From: CAZTTG01 sp964615935
GTDB taxonomy: Bacteria > Planctomycetota > UBA1135 > GCA-002686595
Reading direction: 5' to 3'
NCBI GenBank assembly: GCA_964615935.1
Contig: CAZTTG010000098.1
Location: 1 to 23,614, forward strand
Length of the DNA: 23,614 bases
Both the position numbers and the translations under genes were made by a program. Below the pieces are notes generated by a model, which was not told the origin of the DNA, made no database searches, and was given only the letters and a program-made list of their open reading frames with translations. Positions 15,017 through 22,108 of the stretch are shown here, in pieces. Each line of letters opens with the position of its first letter. The first letter of the stretch is position 1.

Positions 15017-15022
15017 TATCCT
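15017..15022 (+). promoter_or_regulatory. Candidate -10 element for a leaderless ABC transcript
   Basis: TATCCT sits six bases before the ATG of the ABC ATPase, so transcription would start at or next to the A of the start codon. No good -35 is visible at the expected position. The remaining 14762-15016 is GC-rich spacer without a recognisable gene. Confidence 0.35.
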
Positions 15023-15028
15023 GCTCCC

Positions 15029-15964
15029 ATGAACGGCGAAGAGCCCCTGCTCAGCGTCCGCGACCTGGTGAAGACCTACCGCGGCAAGCTCCTTCGCCGC
15101 GGCATCACCGCCGTGGACGGGGTGAGCCTCGAGGTCGGCCGGGGCACGGTCTTCGGCCTGCTCGGCCCCAACGGCGCCGGCAAGACGACCCTGATCAAGA
15201 TCCTGCTGGGCCTGGTCCGCAAGACGCGCGGCCAGGCCTCGCTCTTCGGCCGCCCGGCCGGCTGGCCCGCCTCGCGCCGGCGGGTGGGCTACCTCCCCGA
15301 GGCCCACCGGCTGCCGCCCCACCTGACCGGACGCCAGGTGCTGCTCCTGTTCGGGACCATGTGCGGCGGCGACCGACGGACCATCCGGCGGCGCGTCCCC
15401 GAGCTGCTCGAGCAGGTGGACATGACCGCCGACGCCGACCGCAAGGTGCGCGAGTACTCCAAGGGCATGCAGCAACGCATCGGCCTGGCCCAGGCGCTGG
15501 TCCACGACCCCGAGCTGATCTTCCTGGACGAGCCCACCGACGGGGTCGATCCCATGGGGCGCGCCGCCATCCGCGAGGTGATCGAGGACCGCAAGCGCGG
15601 CGGCGCCACCATCTTCATCAACTCGCACCTCCTGATGGAGGTCGAGATGACCTGCGAGCGCGTGGTCATCATGGACCGCGGCCGGATCCTGCGGGAGGGG
15701 ACCACCGAGGAGCTGACCCCCCGGACCGGCTCGGTGCAGTTCGAGCTGGCCGAGGAGCGGGAGGGGCTGGAGGAGCTCCTGGCCGGAATCGGCGCCGGGC
15801 TGGTTCGGCGCGACGGCGGCTTCGAGCTGCAGGTCACCGACGAAGAACAGGACGCCTGCGTCGATCGGCTGCGGGCGGCGGGCGTCGGCATCCGCAGCAT
15901 GACCCCCCGGCGCATCAACCTGGAAGAGGCCTTCATCGACATGATCGGAAAGGAGCGCGAATGA
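15029..15964 (+). CDS. ABC transporter ATP-binding protein (ABC-2 type)
   Basis: A 311-residue ATPase that powers the membrane partner encoded next. It has Walker A GPNGAGKTT near 49-57, signature YSKGMQQRIG, Walker B LIFLDEPTDGVDP and switch histidine INSHLL. GYLPEAHRLPPHLT takes the Q-loop region, as in many ABC-2 export ATPases. The C-terminal about 80 residues (EELTPRTGSVQFEL... to NLEEAFIDMIG) form the regulatory tail typical of this group. The stop overlaps the permease start (ATGA at 15961-15964). No Shine-Dalgarno is visible. Substrate unknown. Confidence 0.95.
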   Translation: MNGEEPLLSVRDLVKTYRGKLLRRGITAVDGVSLEVGRGTVFGLLGPNGAGKTTLIKILLGLVRKTRGQASLFGRPAGWPASRRRVGYLPEAHRLPPHLTGRQVLLLFGTMCGGDRRTIRRRVPELLEQVDMTADADRKVREYSKGMQQRIGLAQALVHDPELIFLDEPTDGVDPMGRAAIREVIEDRKRGGATIFINSHLLMEVEMTCERVVIMDRGRILREGTTEELTPRTGSVQFELAEEREGLEELLAGIGAGLVRRDGGFELQVTDEEQDACVDRLRAAGVGIRSMTPRRINLEEAFIDMIGKERE

Positions 15965-17520
15965 AGCCCGGAGTCGCCCGCGCCCTCCTGCTGGACGCCT
16001 TCTGGCAGGTGCTCGACAACCGGGTCTTCCGCTGGCTGGCCCTGCTGGTGGGCTTCCTGGTGTTCTCGACCTTCGCGATCGGCGCGCGCGAGGACTCCCT
16101 GGTCCTCCTCTTCGGCTGGAAGCAGTACAGCTACGCGGACATCTTCAAGTTCTTCGGCTGGGTCTACCCCGGCGATCAGGCCAACATCGCCCTCATCCAG
16201 CGGATCCAGGAGGGCTTCGTCGACTACTTCATCGGCACGGTCGGGATCATGTTCAGCGTGGCCGCCACGGCCTTCTTCGTGCCTCGCATGCTGGAGAAGG
16301 GCGCCGCCGAGACCCTGCTCTCCAAGCCCGTGTCGCGCGGCAGCCTGCTGGTGTCGCGCTACCTGGCGGGCCTGATCTTCGTGGCCATCCTCTCGGTGGT
16401 GCTGGTGGGAGGGATGCACCTGGGCCTGACGCTGAGCTCGGGCTACTCCGACCCCGGCTTCCTGTGGTCCATCGTCACCCTGTGCATCGTGTTCGCCATC
16501 CTCCACTCCCTCTCGATCGCGGTGGGCGTGATCACCCGCAACACCGTGGCCGCCATCCTGGTGACGCTGACGTTATTCACCTTCAACGGCTGCGTGCATC
16601 GGATCTGGGTGAACAAGGAGAGCCACAAGGACTTCCTCAGCGCGCAGGCGGACAACCTCGACCACAACGTCCAGGACGCGGACACCTTCGACGCGGTCCT
16701 GCAGTTCCTCGAGGGGGTCCTGAACGCGGCCCACTACGTCCTGCCCAAGACCGGGGACGCGCCGCGCATCGCCAAGATGCTGCGCCGCAGCCTGAGCCCC
16801 TCCGAGCGGAGCTGGCGCGATCCGGAGACCGGTCTGAGCATGATCCACTGGCCGGAGGAGTTCGAGTTCCACCCGGGAGAGCTCGGCGCCGAGGGGGTGG
16901 CCTGGACCTGCCTCCACCCCGAGGGGCTGAGCGAGGCCCGCCTCCAGCTCAGCTGGCGATCCGACGAGGAGTTTCCCCTCGACCCGCCCCTGGAGGAGGG
17001 AGAGCGGGAGTCCAGCGATCACCACACCGAGGCCGCGGCCCAGGCCCTGCGCCGGGAGGTGGAGTCCTCCGCGACCCTCGACTCGGAGGTGTCGGAGCTC
17101 CGCACGCGCAGCCACAGCTGGAGGAGCAGCGAGGGCTACCAGACGACGCGCGAGCGGGTCCTGCAGCGGCGAATGATCGCCCTCCTCTGGACCGAGGACC
17201 TCGGGACCGAGCGACGGGTCTTCGAGACCACCCTCTTCCGGCGCTGGGGCGAGGACCGGGTCTTCCGCATCGACGTCGAGGCCGAGGAGGGCTGGCTCGC
17301 GCAGGAGGAGAGCCGCAGGGCGATCGACGGCATGATCGCCAGCCTGGGCTTCCGCCGGGACGATCATCGGTCCTTCAACCCGGGGAGCTGGTACGAGGAG
17401 CGCTTCGGCTGGCGCGCGCCCCTGGCCTACAACGCCTTCTTCTCCATCGGCTCCTCCCTGGCCTTCGCGCTGGCGGTCTTCCTCCTGGGCTGGTGGAGGC
17501 TCTGCCGGATGGACTTCTGA
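15961..17520 (+). CDS. ABC-2 permease with large extracytoplasmic domain
   Basis: A 519-residue membrane partner of the ATPase. Predicted helices lie near 23-41, 88-107, 134-155, 168-190 and 193-211, followed by a roughly 270-residue soluble, charge-rich region, and a last helix at 491-511. RMLEKGAAETLLSKPVSRGSLLVSRYLAG at 109-137 is the typical ABC-2 cytoplasmic coupling segment. The soluble region is far larger than the short loop usual at this place. Its end (GEDRVFRIDVEAEEGWL...IDGMIASLGF) resembles the close of DcrB/PsbP-like domains, a weak analogy. Its stop shares one base with glcD, so it is coupled to the glycolate oxidase genes. Confidence 0.88.
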   Translation: MKPGVARALLLDAFWQVLDNRVFRWLALLVGFLVFSTFAIGAREDSLVLLFGWKQYSYADIFKFFGWVYPGDQANIALIQRIQEGFVDYFIGTVGIMFSVAATAFFVPRMLEKGAAETLLSKPVSRGSLLVSRYLAGLIFVAILSVVLVGGMHLGLTLSSGYSDPGFLWSIVTLCIVFAILHSLSIAVGVITRNTVAAILVTLTLFTFNGCVHRIWVNKESHKDFLSAQADNLDHNVQDADTFDAVLQFLEGVLNAAHYVLPKTGDAPRIAKMLRRSLSPSERSWRDPETGLSMIHWPEEFEFHPGELGAEGVAWTCLHPEGLSEARLQLSWRSDEEFPLDPPLEEGERESSDHHTEAAAQALRREVESSATLDSEVSELRTRSHSWRSSEGYQTTRERVLQRRMIALLWTEDLGTERRVFETTLFRRWGEDRVFRIDVEAEEGWLAQEESRRAIDGMIASLGFRRDDHRSFNPGSWYEERFGWRAPLAYNAFFSIGSSLAFALAVFLLGWWRLCRMDF

Positions 17521-18914
17521 TGCCCCCTTCGCTCGTACGCGACCTGCGCGCCATCGTGGGCGAGGCCGGGATCGTCGAGGACGCCGCCCGCCTCCTGACC
17601 TACGAGAGCGACGCCCTCCCGATCCTGAGCCGGGTGCCCGATCTGGTGTGCCTGCCGCGGAACACCCAAGAGGCCGCGGCGGTGATGCGCGCCCTGCACC
17701 GGGTGGGCGTGCCGGTGGTCGCGCGCGGGGCCGGCACGGGGCTCTCGGGCGGCGCCACGCCGGTGGAGGGCGGGGTGGTGGTGGGGACCGCCCGCATGCG
17801 CGACCTCCTGGAGCTCGACCCGGTGGACCGCTTCGCGCGCGCCCAGGCGGGGCTGGTCAACGCCGAGCTCGACCGCGCCGGCGCCCCGCACGGCCTGCGC
17901 TTCGGGCCCGATCCCTCCAGCCAGAAGGTGTGCACCCTGGGCGGGAACCTGGGCGAGAACGCCAGCGGGGCCCACGGCCTGCGCTACGGCTCCACCGCGG
18001 AGCACGTCCTGGGGCTGGTCGCGGTGGACGGCGCGGGCGAGGTGATCGACCTCTCCCAGCCCGCCGTCGATCCGCTGGGATACGACCTCAGCGGGCTGTT
18101 CGCGGGCTCCGAGGGGACCTTCGCCCTGGCCACCGAGGTCACCGTCCGGCTGATCCCCGCCCCGGAGTCGATCCAGACCCTGCTGGGCATCTTCGGCGAC
18201 CTCGAGTCCTGCTGCGACTGCGTGTCCGACATCGTCCAGAGCCAGCTCGAGCCGGCCGCCCTCGAGATCCTCGACCGGCTCACCATCGAGGCGGTGGAGT
18301 CGAGCGTGCTGGCCGCCGGCTACCCCCTCGACGCCGAGGCGGTGCTCCTGGCCGAGGTCGAGGGCAGCCGCGTCGAGGTGGAGGTCGGCGCGCGCGAGAT
18401 CCGCGCGGCGCTCGAGCGCCACGGCGCCATCCGCGTCGGCAACGCCCGCGACGACGCCGAGCGCGCGAAGCTGTGGGCCGGGCGCAAGGGCGCCTTCGGC
18501 GCCATGGGGAGGGTCGCGCCCGACCTCATGGTGGCCGACGTCGTGGTCCCGCGCTCCCGCCTGGCCGAGGCCATGGCGCGGGTCGCCGCGATCTGCCGCG
18601 AGCGCGGGCTGAAGCTGGCCAACGTGGCCCACGCCGGCGACGGCAACCTGCACCCCAACATCGGCTACGACCGACGCGATCCGGAGCAGGTGGCGCGGGT
18701 GCTCGAGGCCGGGGACGAGATCATGCGGCAGTGCGTCGAGCTGGGCGGAACGCTCACCGGCGAGCACGGCGTGGGGCTGGAGAAGCTGGGCTCCCTGGGC
18801 CTGGTCTTCGACGGGGCGGACCTCCGCGCCATGCGCGCGGTGCGCGGGGCGTGGGACCCCGAGGGGCGCATGAACCCGGGCAAGCTGCTGCCGGAGGGAG
18901 GGGACCCGGCGTGA
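17520..18914 (+). CDS. glcD: Glycolate oxidase FAD subunit GlcD
   Basis: The catalytic flavoprotein of a GlcDEF-type 2-hydroxyacid dehydrogenase, oxidising glycolate (or D-lactate) to the 2-oxo acid at the inner membrane. The 464 residues comprise an FAD_binding_4 domain with VVARGAGTGLSGGATP and GPDPSSQKVCTLGGNLGENASGAHGLRYG read in blocks, and a C-terminal FAD-oxidase_C domain with NVAHAGDGNLHPNIGYD and GGTLTGEHGVGLEK. Start ATG shares its A with the permease stop. Its own stop overlaps glcE by GTGA. Glycolate is favoured by the D-E-F order; D-lactate dehydrogenases of the same family cannot be excluded. Confidence 0.93.
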   Translation: MPPSLVRDLRAIVGEAGIVEDAARLLTYESDALPILSRVPDLVCLPRNTQEAAAVMRALHRVGVPVVARGAGTGLSGGATPVEGGVVVGTARMRDLLELDPVDRFARAQAGLVNAELDRAGAPHGLRFGPDPSSQKVCTLGGNLGENASGAHGLRYGSTAEHVLGLVAVDGAGEVIDLSQPAVDPLGYDLSGLFAGSEGTFALATEVTVRLIPAPESIQTLLGIFGDLESCCDCVSDIVQSQLEPAALEILDRLTIEAVESSVLAAGYPLDAEAVLLAEVEGSRVEVEVGAREIRAALERHGAIRVGNARDDAERAKLWAGRKGAFGAMGRVAPDLMVADVVVPRSRLAEAMARVAAICRERGLKLANVAHAGDGNLHPNIGYDRRDPEQVARVLEAGDEIMRQCVELGGTLTGEHGVGLEKLGSLGLVFDGADLRAMRAVRGAWDPEGRMNPGKLLPEGGDPA

Positions 18915-20224
18915 GCGCGGATTCGGCCAAGGCGGGCCGCGAGCTCGCGCAGATCCTGGGCGATGCCGCCCTCGAGACCTGGCGATCTCCTCTCACCGGC
19001 CGGGAGCTGCCGCTGGCGGTCCCCGCCGACGAGGAGGAGCTGTGCGCGGTCCTCCGGCTCGCCGGCCGACGGCATCTGGCGGTCCTGCCCTTCGGTGGCG
19101 GCTCCAAGCTCGGCTGGTGCCGGCCCCCGGAGCGGCTCGACCTGGTCCTCTCCACCCGTCGGCTGAGGGGGATCTCCTCCTGCGAGCCCGAGGAGGGCAC
19201 CCTCACCGCGCGGGCCGGCACCCCCATGGCCGATCTCGAGGCGGCGGCCCGCCAGGCGGGGCACGCCCTGAGCCCCGACGTGCCCGACGCCGGCACCGCC
19301 ACCCTGGGCGGGGTCCTGTCGGCGGGGCAGAGCGGCGCCGATCGCCTCGGCCGCGGGCCCGTCCGCGACCGGATCCTGGGCATGCGGGTCGCCCTGGCCG
19401 ACGGCTCGACCGCCAGGAGTGGCGGAACGCTGGTCAAGAACGCGACCGGCTACGACCTGCACAAGCTCTACTGCGGCGCCCACGGCAGCCTGTGCGTCGT
19501 GACGGAGGCCGCGCTGCGCCTGGCTCCGCTCGCGCAGGAGGACGTCTGGGTGGAGTCGGAGGAGCTCGACGCGATCCGCGCCTGCCAGAAGGCCGGCCGG
19601 GTCCGCCGGCTCCCGCTGCGCTGCCGGACGCTCGCCGCCACCGATCGCCTCGGGGGAGGCGCCGAGCCCGCCTGGAGGCTCGGCGTCCACCTCGCCGGCC
19701 GGCCCGAAGTCCTCCAGCAGGAGCTGACCGAGCTCCGGGAGCTCCTCCCCGAGGCGCGCGTCCTCGAGGGCGGGGACGCGCGCGCGCGGGCGGCCGAGTG
19801 GCGGGAGCTGGAGCACCCGGAGGATCGCTGGCCGGAGCTGCACCTCGCCCTGCGCCCCTCCCGGCTCGTCGAGATCGTCGAGCGGCTCCGGATGGAGGCC
19901 CGCGAGGCGGGCCTCTCGGCCGGCTTCGCGGTCCACCCCGCGATCGCCACCCTGTCCGTCTTCCTGGACGGCGCCGGGGCGGACGACGACTGGCGCGAGG
20001 ACCCCCGGCGGCGAGAGCGCCTGGCCGTCCTGGTGGAGAGCCTGCGCGCCGAGCTGGAGCCGGGCGGCGGCCGCGCCTTCCTGCGCGGCGTGCCCCCCGC
20101 CCTCCTCGAACGCCTCGACCCCTTCGGCGGGCCCTCTCCCGCGCTCGCGCTGATGCGCCGCCTGAAGGACGCCCTCGATCCGATGGGGGTCCTCGCGCCC
20201 GGGCGATTCCACGGAGGCCTCTGA
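18911..20224 (+). CDS. glcE: Glycolate oxidase subunit GlcE
   Basis: A second, smaller FAD-binding subunit of the complex. The 437 residues carry FGGGSKLGW in the FAD-binding region, GGVLSAGQSGADRLGRGPVRD and SGGTLVKNATGYDLHKLYCGAHGSL in blocks, all typical of GlcE. It is longer than E. coli GlcE (350 residues), with the surplus in the C-terminal half. GTG start in a GTGA overlap with glcD; the stop shares its A with the glcF ATG. Confidence 0.9.
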   Translation: MSADSAKAGRELAQILGDAALETWRSPLTGRELPLAVPADEEELCAVLRLAGRRHLAVLPFGGGSKLGWCRPPERLDLVLSTRRLRGISSCEPEEGTLTARAGTPMADLEAAARQAGHALSPDVPDAGTATLGGVLSAGQSGADRLGRGPVRDRILGMRVALADGSTARSGGTLVKNATGYDLHKLYCGAHGSLCVVTEAALRLAPLAQEDVWVESEELDAIRACQKAGRVRRLPLRCRTLAATDRLGGGAEPAWRLGVHLAGRPEVLQQELTELRELLPEARVLEGGDARARAAEWRELEHPEDRWPELHLALRPSRLVEIVERLRMEAREAGLSAGFAVHPAIATLSVFLDGAGADDDWREDPRRRERLAVLVESLRAELEPGGGRAFLRGVPPALLERLDPFGGPSPALALMRRLKDALDPMGVLAPGRFHGGL

Positions 20225-21528
20225 TGGACGGGCGCTCGCTCGTCGACTACGCCGCCAGCCTCGACTGCGTCCACTGCGGTCTGTGTCTGGCCGCCTGTCC
20301 GACCTATGCGATCACCGGCTGGGAGTCCTCGAGCCCTCGCGGCCGGATCCTGCTGATGAGGGCGGTGGCCGAGGATCGGCTCTCCGCCGATCGCTCCTTC
20401 GCGGAGGAGATCGACTTCTGCCTGGGCTGCCGCGCCTGCGAGAGCGCCTGCCCGGCCGGCGTGCGCTTCGGCGAGATGCTCGAGCACACCCGGGACGCCC
20501 TGTCGCGCGACGCGGAGCGCTCCGCCCTCGCGCGGCTCGCGCGCTGGGCGGCTTACCGCGTCCTGCTCCCCCACCGCGCGGCCCTGCGGCTGCTCTCAGC
20601 GACTCTGCGCGCGGCACAGCTCACGGGCGCTCTCCGGATCCTCGCGACCCTCCTCGGGAAGCGCGGCGAGCCGCTGCGCGCCCTGCCCCGCGTTCCCCCC
20701 CTGCGCGATCGCCGAGCGCTTCCCGAGCGGACCCCGGCCGAGGGCGCCCCTCGCGGAGTCGTGGCGCTCTTCGAGGGCTGCGTCATGCCCGAGCTCTTCG
20801 GCCGGGTGAACCGCGCCTCGGCCGCGGTGCTCGCGGCCATCGGGATCGAGAGCCGGCTGCCGCGCCGGCGCAGCCCCTGCTGCGGAGCGCTGCACGCCCA
20901 CGACGGCGACCTCGAGGGAGCGCGGGCGCTGGCCCGCCGGACCATCGAGACCTACGGGGAGCTGCGCGACGAGGAGGGCGCGCCCCTGCCGATCGCGGTG
21001 GCCAGCGCCGGCTGCGGCGCGCACATGCGATCGTACGGGCGCCTCCTGGCGGAGGATCCGGAGTGGGCCGAGCGCGCGAGCGCCTTCGCCACCCGGGTCC
21101 GGGACCTGAGCGAGCTCCTCGTGGAGCGGCTCCCCTCCGACCTGCGGCCCCGCCTCTCGAACGGCAGCCTCCCCAGCCCGGTCGCCTACGACGATCCCTG
21201 CCACCTCTGCCACGGCCAGGGCGTGCGCGCCCAGCCCCGCGCCCTCCTGGACGCGATCGGGGGCCTGGAGCGGGTGGAGCTCGAGGAGAGCGAGGCCTGC
21301 TGCGGCTCGGCCGGGAGCTGGTCCCTGCGCCGCCCGGCGGACAGCGCGGCGGTCTTCGAGCGCCGGCTGGAGGCCTTCCGCGCCTCGGGGGCTCGCGCTC
21401 TGATCACGGCCAACCCCGGCTGCCACCTGCAATGGGAGGCGGGCCTGCGCCGGGCGGGCCTCGACGCCCCGGTGCTGCACGTGGCCGAGGTGCTGGAGAG
21501 GGCCTGGAGGCACGGCGGCCAGGCGTGA
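20224..21528 (+). CDS. glcF: Glycolate oxidase Fe-S subunit GlcF
   Basis: The iron-sulfur subunit passing electrons from the flavin subunits to the quinone pool. The 434 residues show two [4Fe-4S] ferredoxin motifs, cysteines 15/18/21/25 (CVHCGLCLAACP) and 66/69/72/76 (CLGCRACESACP), then two CCG domains: Cys186 with PCCGAL at 218-223 and Cys264, and DPCHLCHG with Cys326, EACCGSAG at 358-364 and Cys400. GGAGG lies ten bases upstream of the ATG and acts as ribosome-binding site. It closes the five-gene coupled string. Its clusters make it a client of the isc machinery. Confidence 0.95.
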   Translation: MDGRSLVDYAASLDCVHCGLCLAACPTYAITGWESSSPRGRILLMRAVAEDRLSADRSFAEEIDFCLGCRACESACPAGVRFGEMLEHTRDALSRDAERSALARLARWAAYRVLLPHRAALRLLSATLRAAQLTGALRILATLLGKRGEPLRALPRVPPLRDRRALPERTPAEGAPRGVVALFEGCVMPELFGRVNRASAAVLAAIGIESRLPRRRSPCCGALHAHDGDLEGARALARRTIETYGELRDEEGAPLPIAVASAGCGAHMRSYGRLLAEDPEWAERASAFATRVRDLSELLVERLPSDLRPRLSNGSLPSPVAYDDPCHLCHGQGVRAQPRALLDAIGGLERVELEESEACCGSAGSWSLRRPADSAAVFERRLEAFRASGARALITANPGCHLQWEAGLRRAGLDAPVLHVAEVLERAWRHGGQA

Positions 21529-21556
21529 GGCCGCGGGCTCGCGGCCTCTCCCCCCG

Positions 21557-21578
21557 AAGTCGAACGCCACAACGACTT
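21557..21578. repeat. Short inverted repeat upstream of blaI
   Basis: AAGTCG (21557-21562) and CGACTT (21573-21578) are inverted around ten bases. The right arm contains an ACGAC half-site like those of the blaI operators, so it may be an auxiliary, distal binding site; it might equally be unrelated. Confidence 0.3.
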
Positions 21579-21649
21579 TCCAGACAAGCGCTTGGAGCGC
21601 CTCGCGCGGGATGCCCTCGAGTCGGATCCGGTTCTCGTCGATGGCTGCC

Positions 21650-21678
21650 TGGACATGCACGACAACCTGTCGTACATT
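21650..21678 (+). promoter_or_regulatory. Promoter of the blaI-M56 operon
   Basis: TGGACA (21650-21655) and TACATT (21673-21678) are separated by 17 bases. The start point would be about 21685-21686, the A of the blaI ATG, so the transcript would be leaderless. Operator 1 fills the spacer. Confidence 0.6.
21659..21673. promoter_or_regulatory. BlaI operator 1
   Basis: ACGAC-AACCT-GTCGT is a perfect 5+5 dyad (extended by A/T at the inner bases), lying between the -35 and -10 elements. With neighbouring matches TG/CA it forms a palindrome over 21656-21676 with one mismatched pair. Binding here would block RNA polymerase. Confidence 0.65.
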
Positions 21679-21679
21679 T

Positions 21680-21694
21680 ACGACCATGCGTCGT
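21680..21694. promoter_or_regulatory. BlaI operator 2
   Basis: ACGAC-CATGC-GTCGT repeats the half-sites and 5-base spacer of operator 1 exactly, shifted by 21 bases, about two helical turns, and covers the start codon. Outer T/A bases extend it to 17 bp (21679-21695). Two in-phase dimer sites are the usual arrangement for BlaI/MecI autorepression. Confidence 0.65.
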
Positions 21695-22108
21695 AGATCC
21701 GAGAGCCGGGAGTCCGCGTCGAAGCACCCCCCGCTGGCCAACGCCGAGCTGGCGGTCATGGATCTGCTCTGGCGGCGGGACCGCCTGACGGCTCGCCACA
21801 TCCGCGAGCAGATCTACCCGGACGCGACCCGGGCCCAGCACGGAACCGTGCAGAGGCTCCTGCAGCGGCTGGAGGACAAGGGGTACGTCGAGCGCGACCG
21901 CGGCCTGCCGGTCCACCTCTTCTCGGCGTCGATCAGACGGGAGGCCTACGCCGGCGGCCAGCTGGAGGTCCTCGCGGAGAAGCTGACCGGCGGCTCCCTG
22001 GCCCCGCTGATCACCCACCTCCTGGAGGAGAAGAGGATCTCCCGGGCAGAGATCGAGAGGCTGCGGAAGATCCTCGACGAGCGGAAGAGCCCCGGAGGAC
22101 GGTCATGA
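21686..22108 (+). CDS. BlaI/MecI-family transcriptional repressor
   Basis: A 140-residue winged-helix repressor (Penicillinase_R family). LANAELAVMDLLWRRDRLTARHIREQI, HGTVQRLLQRLEDKGYVERDR and VHLFSASIRREAY, read in blocks, are typical; the C-terminal third is the helical dimerisation region where such repressors are cleaved when the signal arrives. In the classic system a membrane M56 protease triggers that cleavage. The ATG at 21686 lies inside operator 2 and at the predicted transcription start; the open frame extends upstream to another ATG, but that would lie before the promoter. Its stop overlaps the M56 gene (ATGA at 22105-22108), coupling the pair. Confidence 0.93.
   Translation: MRRRSESRESASKHPPLANAELAVMDLLWRRDRLTARHIREQIYPDATRAQHGTVQRLLQRLEDKGYVERDRGLPVHLFSASIRREAYAGGQLEVLAEKLTGGSLAPLITHLLEEKRISRAEIERLRKILDERKSPGGRS

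Noticed and set aside
14849..15028. N-terminal extension of the ABC ATPase
   Set aside because: The extra 60 residues are low-complexity Gly/Arg/Pro; the conserved domain starts right after the ATG at 15029, which has a -10-like element just before it.
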